A stretch of 64,000 nt of DNA from Bacteroidota bacterium. GTDB taxonomy: Bacteria > Bacteroidota > Bacteroidia > Flavobacteriales_E > Vicingaceae. Shown here one piece after another: positions 36,183-42,910 of this stretch. Position numbers and translations under genes: made by a program. Positions within the stretch are counted from its first letter, which is position 1, and the number at the start of each line of letters is the position of its first letter. Under the pieces are notes generated by a model. That model searched no databases, had not been told where the DNA came from, and saw only the letters and a program-made list of their open reading frames with translations. Where the stretch lies: contig JABFGJ010000003.1 in the NCBI GenBank assembly GCA_013112545.1, positions 274,108 through 338,107 of the forward strand, read 5' to 3'.

Positions 36183-37035
36183 AAGGCTCTTCAAGGGGCA
36201 ATACCTTTACCTTTTTCTTTTTAATGTTAAATCGATCTCCATTTGCAAGAATGTGGGCTCTCAAATGTGTTAATGACATCGGAGTTCCTTGCTTTAGTAT
36301 CTTTTCGTTGTTATGCTTTAGCTTTCTGCCATCAAAAATAATGACCATGCCAGAACCAATTACTTCGGCTAAATTATCCTTAATAACTAAGCCAGTATCT
36401 TCTGCCAAACCAATGCCTATAATATGAGGAAACTTCGCCACTGCTTCAGCTAATCGTCCAAACCGCCCCCGTTGAATAAAATGGGTGTCGATGGTTAAGT
36501 GCTCTATTAAACCTAGGCCTTTATTCATAAATACAGCACCTTTAAAAAAGGATTCTTTTGCACTTCCTCCAGAAATCATTTCACTAGCCATGGCCATAGC
36601 TCCAGCACTAGTTCCAGCAATAACAAAATTTTCTTCGTTTTGATAGCGGTTCTTTAAAATCTCGTGAATTTTTGTGCCACCAATTCGCTTTACTATTTTA
36701 GATTGATCACCGCCTGAAAACATGACACAATTAGCCTTTGATATTTGCTCAATGGCGTGTGCTGTTTCAGCGTCTTTTTTGGAGCGAATGTCTAAAACAA
36801 TTACATTTTTACATCCAAGGGTGTCAAATGCATAGAGGTAATTCTCTCCAACCTCAACAGGGATAGAAGATGCAGAGGGGATAACTACTATGTTTGCTTC
36901 AATTCCGCCTGACTCCTTAACAACTCGGTGAAGAATTCCTTGGCCTATAAAATCCAGTTTATGCCTATCATTTTCTTCTATTCCCTTGTCTTCATTTCCA
37001 CCAATTGGTATAAGTGTTCCCTTCTTAAAATTCAT
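36169..37035 (-). CDS. cphB: Cyanophycinase
   Basis: 288-residue serine exopeptidase of family S51 that releases beta-Asp-Arg dipeptides from cyanophycin. The nucleophile S143 lies in IAGTSAGAM; the start KKGTLIPIGGNEDKG and CVMFSGGDQSKIV are typical. There is no signal peptide, so it is the intracellular type. It is divergent from cphA (99-bp gap) and convergent with the isoaspartyl peptidase, giving a complete degrade-and-synthesise set. Confidence 0.92.
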   Translation of the reverse strand: MNFKKGTLIPIGGNEDKGIEENDRHKLDFIGQGILHRVVKESGGIEANIVVIPSASSIPVEVGENYLYAFDTLGCKNVIVLDIRSKKDAETAHAIEQISKANCVMFSGGDQSKIVKRIGGTKIHEILKNRYQNEENFVIAGTSAGAMAMASEMISGGSAKESFFKGAVFMNKGLGLIEHLTIDTHFIQRGRFGRLAEAVAKFPHIIGIGLAEDTGLVIKDNLAEVIGSGMVIIFDGRKLKHNNEKILKQGTPMSLTHLRAHILANGDRFNIKKKKVKVLPLEEPFNYK

Positions 37036-37062
37036 GTAATTGTGTTAACTCTTAATGAGCGG

Positions 37063-37070
37063 CAAAAATA
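37063..37070 (-). promoter_or_regulatory. -7 box TATTTTTG for cphB
   Basis: Minus strand GGTTTATTTTTGCCGC contains an exact TAnnTTTG match 27 bp before the cphB ATG. No -33 TTG is seen at the usual spacing. The opposite strand toward cphA has only weaker candidates (TATAATCTTTC near 37100). Confidence 0.45.
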
Positions 37071-37134
37071 AACCATTTTTTTTGCTGAATATGTATATAT
37101 TTATAATCTTTCACCATAACAAAAAATAGCTCAA

Positions 37135-39774
37135 ATGAACATTAGAAGTATAAACGCAATGAGAGGGCCAAATTATTGGTCTGTAAGACGTCATAAATTA
37201 ATTGTGATGGTTCTTGATTTGGAAGAAATGGAAGATTTTCCTTCAAACAAAATTGAAGGATTCTCGGAACGCTTAAAAGAAATGTTTCCAAGCATGTATT
37301 CTCATCGTTGTTCAGAAGGTAGCGAAGGAGGCTTTTTTAAGCGAGTTGATGAAGGCACCTGGATGGGGCATATTGTAGAACACATTGCCCTTGAAATTCA
37401 AACCTTGGCAGATATGGATACGGGGTTTGGTAGAACGCGTGGATACGGAGAAAAAGGAGTGTATAGTGTTGTGTTTTCTTATATAGAAGAATCGGTCGGT
37501 CGATTTGCAGCAAAAAAAGCAGTTGAGATTTGTGAAGCATTAATTAAAGGAGAAGCCTATGACTTGGCTGACGATATTCAGAAAATGAGAGAGCTTCGTG
37601 AAAGCGATCGACTAGGACCAAGTACAGGTTCTATTATTGAAGAAGCTGAATCTAGAGGAATTCCCTGGATCAGATTAAATAAATACTCTTTATGTCAATT
37701 GGGATATGGAGCAAATCAAAAGCGGATACAAGCCACTGTTACAAGCGAAACAAGCAGCATCGGAGTAGAATTAGCTTGCGACAAAGAAGACACTAAGTAT
37801 TTGCTAGAACAAGCTGAAGTTGATGTGCCTCGTGGCGATATTATTCGTCGTGAAAGTAGTTTAGAAGAAGCCTGTAACTATGTTGGTTTCCCTTTGGTAA
37901 TCAAGCCAGTTGACGGCAATCACGGCAGAGGAATTACAGTTGATATACAAAATTATGAGGAAGCTTTAATTGCATTTAGAAATGCAAAAGAAAGCTCGAA
38001 AAGTGGTGCTATCATAGTCGAAAAGTTTATAGTGGGCGATGATTATCGCTTGTTGGTTATCAACAATGTATTGGTAGCTGCAGCAAAAAGAACTCCTGCA
38101 CATGTTATTGGCGATGGAAAATCTAGTGTTCAAGAATTAATCGATGAGGTAAATAAAGATCCTCGTCGTGGTTATGGCCATGAAAAAGTATTGACACAAA
38201 TTACCATTAACGAGCTGACTAAAAACATCATTAAAGATGCTGGTTATACCTTAGATTCTGTACTTGCTAAAGATGAAATGTTGGTTTTAAAAGACACCGC
38301 TAACTTGAGTACAGGCGGCACAGCTGAAGATGTAACAGATATAGTTCACCCAGCTAATAGGTCTATGGCTGAACGAATATCAAAGATTATAGATTTAGAT
38401 ATTTGTGGAATTGACATCATGACAACCGATATATCTAAACCGCTATCTGAAACTCAAGGTGCTGTTTTAGAAGTAAATGCAGGTCCAGGGTTTAGAATGC
38501 ACTTATCGCCAACCAAAGGTTTACCTAGAAATGTGGCAGGCCATGTAATTGACAAACTTTTTCCAAAAGGAAATACAGGACGTATTCCTATAGTAGCAAT
38601 TTCTGGAACTAATGGAAAAACCACAACAACAAGATTGATTGCACACATGGCAAAAATGAACGGACATCGAGTTGGATATACAACTAGTGATGGAGTTTAT
38701 ATACAAAATCGTTTGTTGATGACCGGAGATTGTACTGGCCCTGCAAGTGCTGAGTTTGTTTTAAAAGACCCAACTGTAAATTTTGCAGTTTTAGAAAGTG
38801 CCAGAGGTGGACTATTGAGAGCAGGTTTAGGATTTAAAAAATGCGATATTGGCATTGTTACCAATGTTGCAGCCGATCATTTAGGTTTATCGGGAATACA
38901 CACCATTGAACAACTAGCGAAAGTGAAAGGGGTAATTCCTGAAACAGTTTTACCTGACGGTTACGCTATTTTAAATGCCGATGATGATTTAGTGTATAAT
39001 ATGCGCCGCAATGTACAATGCAATGTTGCACTTTTTTCTATGGATGAAAACAACCCTCGAATAAAAGCTTTACAACGTATCGGAGGAATTACAGCTGTTT
39101 ATGAGAACGGATATGTTACACTTTGTAGAGGAGAATGGAAAATGAGAGTTATGAAAGCAGCAGATATCCCACTCACACACGGTGGAAAAGCAAAGTTTAT
39201 GATTCAGAATGTACTTCCTGCAATTTTAACGGCGAATATACAGGGAATGAGTATCGAGGACATGAAAGCTGGGTTAGAAACTTTTATTCCTTCTGTAAAT
39301 CAAACACCAGGTCGCTTAAATTTATTTGAATTTAAAAACTTTACGGTTTTACTTGATTATGCACACAATCCGGCAGGAATGAGAGCATTGCAAAAATTTG
39401 TAGCGGAATTAGATGCAACTGTAAAAGTAGGAATGATAGCGGGAATAGGAGATAGGCGCATAGAAGATAATAATGAGATGGGCAGCATAGCCGCTGAAAT
39501 GTTTGATGAGGTAATTATAAGACAAGACAAGCGTTTGCGTGGCAAAACAGAAGAAGAGTTGATTAATATGTTGAATGATGGAATCAAAATGAAAGATCCA
39601 AATAAAAAAACAACGATTATTCCTTCAGAAAAAGAAGCGATTACTTATGCGATTAAGAACGCTGTAAAAGGCTCTTTAATTATATTGTGTAGCGATGTTA
39701 TACCAGACGCTTTAGACTTGGTTCAAAAATTTAAAGACTTGGAAACTAGAGGAGAATTGGTGTTTGCGGATTGA
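37135..39774 (+). CDS. cphA: Cyanophycin synthetase
   Basis: Makes multi-L-arginyl-poly-L-aspartate by adding Asp to the backbone and Arg to its side chain with ATP. The 879 residues comprise an N domain (1-160), an ATP-grasp domain (about 190-450; PLVIKPVDGNHGRGI, VEKFIVGDDYRLLVI, LEVNAGPGFRMH) and a Mur-ligase-like domain with P-loop GTNGKTTTTR near 490-500, then LLDYAHNPAGM. The N domain carries HIVEH at 79-83, the kind of HxxEH metal site reported in the cryptic primer-making hydrolase of some CphA1 enzymes (from memory). Length and domain order match CphA1. Confidence 0.93.
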   Translation: MNIRSINAMRGPNYWSVRRHKLIVMVLDLEEMEDFPSNKIEGFSERLKEMFPSMYSHRCSEGSEGGFFKRVDEGTWMGHIVEHIALEIQTLADMDTGFGRTRGYGEKGVYSVVFSYIEESVGRFAAKKAVEICEALIKGEAYDLADDIQKMRELRESDRLGPSTGSIIEEAESRGIPWIRLNKYSLCQLGYGANQKRIQATVTSETSSIGVELACDKEDTKYLLEQAEVDVPRGDIIRRESSLEEACNYVGFPLVIKPVDGNHGRGITVDIQNYEEALIAFRNAKESSKSGAIIVEKFIVGDDYRLLVINNVLVAAAKRTPAHVIGDGKSSVQELIDEVNKDPRRGYGHEKVLTQITINELTKNIIKDAGYTLDSVLAKDEMLVLKDTANLSTGGTAEDVTDIVHPANRSMAERISKIIDLDICGIDIMTTDISKPLSETQGAVLEVNAGPGFRMHLSPTKGLPRNVAGHVIDKLFPKGNTGRIPIVAISGTNGKTTTTRLIAHMAKMNGHRVGYTTSDGVYIQNRLLMTGDCTGPASAEFVLKDPTVNFAVLESARGGLLRAGLGFKKCDIGIVTNVAADHLGLSGIHTIEQLAKVKGVIPETVLPDGYAILNADDDLVYNMRRNVQCNVALFSMDENNPRIKALQRIGGITAVYENGYVTLCRGEWKMRVMKAADIPLTHGGKAKFMIQNVLPAILTANIQGMSIEDMKAGLETFIPSVNQTPGRLNLFEFKNFTVLLDYAHNPAGMRALQKFVAELDATVKVGMIAGIGDRRIEDNNEMGSIAAEMFDEVIIRQDKRLRGKTEEELINMLNDGIKMKDPNKKTTIIPSEKEAITYAIKNAVKGSLIILCSDVIPDALDLVQKFKDLETRGELVFAD

Positions 39775-39776
39775 TT

Positions 39777-39863
39777 TATGTCTTGTCCTATTCTCGGTTG
39801 ATTCTTTAGTTTCAAAGCTTCATTATAAATTCTGTTAATGAGGTTTTTAGCACAATTTTGGCT
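39777..39863 (-). pseudogene. Remnant of a ParE/RelE-type toxin
   Basis: In a different frame from the antitoxin remnant and overlapping its end, the minus strand reads AKNLINRIYNEALKLKNQPR followed by IGQDI. This is the internal pattern of ParE-family toxins (A-x-x-L-I-x-R-I ... L ... P-x-I-G-Q). It has no start codon, lacks the N-terminal and C-terminal thirds, and runs into the cphA stop. It therefore looks like the surviving core of a deleted toxin gene. Confidence 0.5.
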
Positions 39864-40081
39864 TTAAATTCATCTGCTTCAACTATCCGACCATTTTTTG
39901 AGTTTGCCATTGATTGGTCTATTCGAGAATTAAACTCTTTTATTGACATAGGTTTAAATTTCTCGTTTTCAGATATTTTGTTTTCTTTCCTCAAGATTTT
40001 TTAAAGACGTGAAATAACATCTTCACTTTGAATTTTTAAAAATTCTTGAATAAGTTCCAATTTTCTCGTTTGCAAATCCAT
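39812..40081 (-). pseudogene. Antitoxin gene interrupted by an in-frame stop
   Basis: From an ATG at 40081 the minus strand reads MDLQTRKLELIQEFLKIQSE, then DVISRL, then TAA at codon 27 (40003-40001), then KILRKENKISENEKFKPMSI and EFNSRIDQSMANSKNGRIVEADEFKAKI in the same frame. The parts before and after the stop match, in order, the small helical antitoxins that partner ParE/RelE toxins in Bacteroidota. A single G-to-T change from GAA would explain the stop. The normal C terminus is replaced by a stretch reading into the toxin remnant. Confidence 0.6.
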
Positions 40082-40230
40082 TTTTTAGCTTTTTATCTAA
40101 GAAAATAAATTATCAATTTATTCATTGTGTGTGCCTTGTATGGTAAATATAAAAAAGTACTTATAAAGAACAAACTCAGACTTATCATTAGCTATTGGGA
40201 TTAGTCATTGTATTTAAATTGGAATGTAGG

Positions 40231-40298
40231 TTAGTAAATGTGCCGCAGGCATAGACTTGTCCGCCGCTAGGAGGAAACCAATGCGGAGCATTTATTAA
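40231..40298. repeat. Imperfect palindrome with internal hairpin
   Basis: TTAGTAAATGTGCCGCA (40231-40247) pairs with TGCGGAGCATTTATTAA (40282-40298): 14 Watson-Crick pairs, 2 G-U and 1 mismatch over 17 positions. Inside, TCCGCC-GCTA-GGAGGA (40260-40275) forms a second short stem. The right arm is part of the 45-bp direct repeat. Confidence 0.6.
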
Positions 40299-40318
40299 TG
40301 AATATCCTAGTGAGCTAG
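40274..40318. repeat. 45-bp direct repeat, copy 1
   Basis: GAAACCAATGCGGAGCATTT and the following 25 bases recur at 41387-41431 with two mismatches (A/C at the eighth base, T/G near the end). This copy stands at the low-coordinate side of the MazEF module. Confidence 0.9.
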
Positions 40319-40320
40319 GG

Positions 40321-40392
40321 AGCGGTTCTCTTTTTCTTTTTCCTTGATAAAAAAGAAACTAAAAATCAAGACAAAAAAATGCTCGAACCGCT
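40321..40392. repeat. Long hairpin element of the Bacteroidota intergenic type
   Basis: AGCGGTTC (40321-40328) and GAACCGCT (40385-40392) are perfect 8-bp arms; inside, T-rich pairs with A-rich sequence and CTTGAT (40343-40348) with ATCAAG (40365-40370). The phrase CCTTGATAAAAAAGAAAC...ATCAAGAC resembles a sequence I remember as recurrent in Bacteroidota intergenic regions. Followed by six T, it could also terminate transcription. Confidence 0.6.
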
Positions 40393-40736
40393 TTTTTGTC
40401 TAGCCGCCCCGACCTGTTTAATGATTGGACTGCATGATTTTTGAGTTTGCAGTTTCTATAATTGTTGGCTTAACGGTTTTATTCTTGAATTGTTGAAGTT
40501 TTATTTGGGAGGAATAGCCGCAGGGTTGCAAACCCATGAGGAGCGGGAAATAATAGATAAACAGACCAAATTCGGCGAGCTTCTCATATTACTATTAATG
40601 GATGAAATTTGATAGAACTTCTATAGCAACAGACTAGAACTGAATTAATGCGGCCTTTAAAATGGCTTAAATAAGATCATTTTTATCAAGATTTGGACTT
40701 GTGCAACGGTTACAAATTTTGCCATTAGTACATTTT

Positions 40737-41060
40737 TTAATCTACAAAGGTTTCTTTTATTACTTCTTTGCATTTTTCAATTTCCGATTTTGTCAGATTT
40801 TCAAAAACTCGGATGATTCTGGTTTTATCAACTGTTCGAATTTGGTCGATTGCAATCATACCTTTTTTTCCGTTGTGTTTTATGGCAACTCTGGTCGGAT
40901 ATTTTTTCAGGTTCGTTGTCATTGGTGCAAGCACGATTGTGTTCAAATATTTATTCATTTCATTTGGCGAAATGATTGCACAAGGTCTTGTCTTTTTTAT
41001 TTCATTCCCGATTGTCGGGTCAAGATTTACAAGAACGATTGAGTATTGCTTTAAATCCAT
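40737..41060 (-). CDS. mazF: PemK/MazF-family toxin endoribonuclease
   Basis: 107 residues with the MazF/PemK signature: QYSIVLVNLDPTIGNEIKKTRPCAIISPNEMN, then TIVLAPMTTNLKKYPTRVAI and GMIAIDQIRTVDKTRI. These toxins cut mRNA at short sequence motifs. It overlaps the upstream mazE-like gene by 10 bp, so the two are translationally coupled, antitoxin first. Toxin appears intact, including the R (TRP) and T catalytic-region residues. Confidence 0.92.
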   Translation of the reverse strand: MDLKQYSIVLVNLDPTIGNEIKKTRPCAIISPNEMNKYLNTIVLAPMTTNLKKYPTRVAIKHNGKKGMIAIDQIRTVDKTRIIRVFENLTKSEIEKCKEVIKETFVD

Positions 41061-41296
41061 TCCTCAAGGTTTTCATCGTCGAACACATCGTTCATAAGTA
41101 ACTTGTCGTCTCCATTTTTACTCATTTTCTTAAATTCCTTATCCCAATTTTTTCTTGGTGAATCAATTGGTTTAAGAATTATCTGTCCTTTTTCAAAGAT
41201 GAGTTCAACCTTGTCTCTTATATTATATTTTTCCAAAATGGTCTTGCTTAAACGAAGTCCTTTTGAATTTCCGATTTTGATTATTGATATTTCCAT
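41051..41296 (-). CDS. mazE: AbrB/MazE-type antitoxin
   Basis: 81 residues with an N-terminal swapped-hairpin AbrB DNA-binding domain (MEISIIKIGNSKGLRLSKTILEKYNI, KVELIFEKGQIILKP) and an acidic C-terminal tail (DVFDDENLEEWI) that would wrap MazF. It precedes mazF with a 10-bp overlap. A promoter and inverted-repeat operator lie upstream. Confidence 0.92.
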   Translation of the reverse strand: MEISIIKIGNSKGLRLSKTILEKYNIRDKVELIFEKGQIILKPIDSPRKNWDKEFKKMSKNGDDKLLMNDVFDDENLEEWI

Positions 41297-41314
41297 AATT
41301 ATTAAATGTTATTA

Positions 41315-41344
41315 CAAAGTAAATACATTTTATTGAAATGTCAA
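41315..41344 (-). promoter_or_regulatory. mazEF promoter with operator inverted repeat
   Basis: On the minus strand TTGACA (41344-41339) and TTACTTTG (41322-41315) are separated so that TTG and the -7 box have a 19-bp spacer; the -7 box has one mismatch to TAnnTTTG. Between them ACATTT (41325-41330) and AAATGT (41336-41341) form an inverted repeat suited to MazE autorepression. Confidence 0.55.
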
Positions 41345-41364
41345 AATTTGTTCTGTATGAATGC

Positions 41365-41383
41365 CAACACCCGAATAAAGCGA
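41365..41383. repeat. 19-bp direct repeat, copy 1
   Basis: CAACACCCGAATAAAGCGA recurs at 42169-42187 with one mismatch (T/C). It stands at the high-coordinate side of the MazEF module, 3 bp before the second copy of the 45-bp repeat. Confidence 0.85.
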
Positions 41384-41386
41384 TTA

Positions 41387-41431
41387 GAAACCACTGCGGA
41401 GCATTTATTAATGAATATCCTAGGGAGCTAG
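41387..41431. repeat. 45-bp direct repeat, copy 2
   Basis: Second copy of the repeat at 40274-40318, 43 of 45 bases identical. It stands at the low-coordinate side of the HigBA-like module, directly after the 19-bp repeat. Confidence 0.9.
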
Positions 41432-41455
41432 TTATCAGTTTTGTTTTAGTCAATC

Positions 41456-41746
41456 TTAAATTTCAATTGAAATATTGACCTTTCCACCAAGACCTTTTTC
41501 AACAATATCAAACAATGTTTTTAAAGTCAAGTTGCTACCATTATTCTCAATTCTTGATATATAAGTTCGCTTTTTATCTACGATTGCAGCTAATTGCTCT
41601 TGAGTCATTTCCTTTTTTTCTCGAGCTTGCCTAAGCTGTAGTCCAATTTTAAAAGATTCAAAGTCTCTATCAAGATTATCTCGTCTTTCAGTTCCTTTTG
41701 ATCCGTAGATATCATCTTTTATTTTAGTCCAAGTCTTTGTTTCCAT
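41456..41746 (-). CDS. XRE-family antitoxin (HigA-like)
   Basis: 96 residues with a Cro/C1-type helix-turn-helix: LQLRQAREKKEMTQEQLAAIVDKKRTYISRIENNGSNLTLKTLFDIVEKGL. It follows the RelE-like toxin gene by 2 bp, the toxin-first order typical of HigBA. It should neutralise the toxin and repress the operon through the palindrome at 42104-42119. Confidence 0.92.
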   Translation of the reverse strand: METKTWTKIKDDIYGSKGTERRDNLDRDFESFKIGLQLRQAREKKEMTQEQLAAIVDKKRTYISRIENNGSNLTLKTLFDIVEKGLGGKVNISIEI

Positions 41747-41748
41747 AA

Positions 41749-42093
41749 TTATTTCTTTTCGGTGTAATATTCCTTCATTAGCTTTTCAGCTTTTGAAATT
41801 TCTTTTTTCGGAGTTTTTTGAGTCTTTTTTGTAAAGCCATTCAGTAGAATTACAAGTTTGCCTTTGTCAAAGAAGCAAAATACTCTCCAAATGTTTGAGC
41901 CTAACTTTATTCTCGCCTCATAAAGTCCGTCAGTTCCTTTTATTGATTTTAAATAAGTTGTTGGAACCTGCTCATAAGTTTCAATTATCTCTATAATCTT
42001 AAATACTTTATCTTGAACTTTTCGAGTCTGTGCTTTAAGAAATTTTTCAAAGTGACCTTTGTAAGAGATTACTTGTCTGACTTTATTATCCAA
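41749..42093 (-). CDS. RelE/HigB-family toxin
   Basis: 114 residues of the phage-derived Gp49-like/HigB branch of the RelE superfamily: YLKSIKGTDGLYEARIKLGSNIWRVFCFFDKGKLVILLNGFTKKTQKTPKKEISKAEKLMKEY. Such toxins cleave mRNA, often on the ribosome. The start is a TTG at 42093, no in-frame ATG gives a full-length protein. It lies 2 bp upstream of its antitoxin. A perfect -7 box ends only 6 bp before the start. Confidence 0.88.
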   Translation of the reverse strand: MDNKVRQVISYKGHFEKFLKAQTRKVQDKVFKIIEIIETYEQVPTTYLKSIKGTDGLYEARIKLGSNIWRVFCFFDKGKLVILLNGFTKKTQKTPKKEISKAEKLMKEYYTEKK

Positions 42094-42098
42094 TACGA

Positions 42099-42119
42099 CA
42101 AAGGTAACTTAAAAGTTAC
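42099..42119 (-). promoter_or_regulatory. higBA-like promoter with operator palindrome
   Basis: On the minus strand TACCTTTG (42106-42099) matches TAnnTTTG exactly. GTAACTT (42104-42110) and AAGTTAC (42113-42119) form a perfect inverted repeat overlapping it, a good candidate for the HigA-type autoregulatory operator. Confidence 0.6.
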
Positions 42120-42168
42120 AAATAATTTTAAATTTAGTTGGAAATTTTCCGGTTAATTACATTAATCA

Positions 42169-42187
42169 CAACACCCGAACAAAGCGA
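42169..42187. repeat. 19-bp direct repeat, copy 2
   Basis: CAACACCCGAACAAAGCGA, 18 of 19 bases identical to 41365-41383, at the high-coordinate side of the HigBA-like module. The surrounding 283-bp gap (42094-42376) otherwise shows no gene or further element. Confidence 0.85.
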
Positions 42188-42376
42188 AAGCTACGTTTAT
42201 TCCCCTTTTGTCCAAATGTTTAATTTTAATTCCAAATATAAGGTATCTTGCGGGCTTTTAAGGCCTAAGCGTTAATTTGTAGCAGCAGGGCTATCAATTT
42301 TGTTATTTACCTTGCCACCCTAATTAATGCTTCACTCACTTAAACATTTCATGAGGTTAAAAAGCTTATAAGTCAA

Positions 42377-42868
42377 TCATGAATTCCTTAAATTAATTTT
42401 AGTTGCCTTTTGCAAGAAAAGGTTGTTTGGAATGATAATCTTTTCATCTGTCTCCGATTTTAGAATTACATAGAATAGCCCAATATCAGATACTTTTCCT
42501 TTAATGTCAAATTCCTTATCAAGGATGGTTATGGTTTCACCCAATTTAGCTGGATGGCTAATAAAGATAATTAAGGCGGAAGAGATGTTTGAAAGGATAG
42601 ACCATTGAGCAAACAAGGCTATACCAACTATCGTTAAAACAGAAGCAATAAAGGTAAAAACCATCGATTGTTCTACACCCCAAATGGCAATTAAAGCGGT
42701 TAGCAGCGCCATAAATATGGCTAAATTGATCAGCTTGATTATTGGCTTTATTCTGTATTTAGAATAGCTGTATTTATTTTGAATTTTGGCTACAATCTTA
42801 CCAACGGCAACTCGTATAATAAAGAATGCAACAAGGGTAATTACAGTTTTGATCAGGTTAATTTCCAT
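42377..42868 (-). CDS. Small MscS-family mechanosensitive channel protein
   Basis: 163 residues: three N-terminal membrane segments and the MscS pore-lining/beta-domain junction (FAQWSILSNISSALIIFISHPAKLGETITILD), then a beta-domain ending GLFYVILKSETDEKIIIPNNLFLQKATKINL. The C-terminal alpha/beta cage of full-length MscS (about 100 residues) is absent. This short form occurs as a normal protein in the family, so truncation is not certain. It should open under membrane tension to release solutes. Confidence 0.85.
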   Translation of the reverse strand: MEINLIKTVITLVAFFIIRVAVGKIVAKIQNKYSYSKYRIKPIIKLINLAIFMALLTALIAIWGVEQSMVFTFIASVLTIVGIALFAQWSILSNISSALIIFISHPAKLGETITILDKEFDIKGKVSDIGLFYVILKSETDEKIIIPNNLFLQKATKINLRNS

Positions 42869-42910
42869 AGCTTATTAAACAAAATAGTTATACATAAGTT
42901 CTCATTTTAC

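Larger units (their letters stand above)
40082..40736. other. 655-bp intergenic stretch with repeats and hairpins, no gene
   Basis: No coding frame with a recognisable product is visible on either strand. It contains the imperfect palindrome 40231-40298, the first copy of the 45-bp repeat, the long hairpin 40321-40392, and a small perfect inverted repeat GGGTT-GCA-AACCC at 40523-40535. The part after 40536 up to the mazF end shows nothing I can name. Confidence 0.6.

Noticed and set aside
40701..41097. Two reading frames on the plus strand opposite mazF
   Set aside because: They mirror the mazF gene, have no recognisable product and lack promoters; the minus-strand toxin has full family motifs.
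41341..41440. Possible integron attC site at the junction of the two TA cassettes
   Set aside because: AAC and GTT triplets occur at plausible spacing, but the flanking bases do not fit the RYYYAAC/GTTRRRY core sites and the arms do not pair convincingly. No integrase is in the window.
42377..42868. MscS gene as a truncated pseudogene
   Set aside because: The frame is intact with a normal start and stop, and short MscS-like proteins lacking the cage domain exist; there is no downstream remnant of the missing domain.
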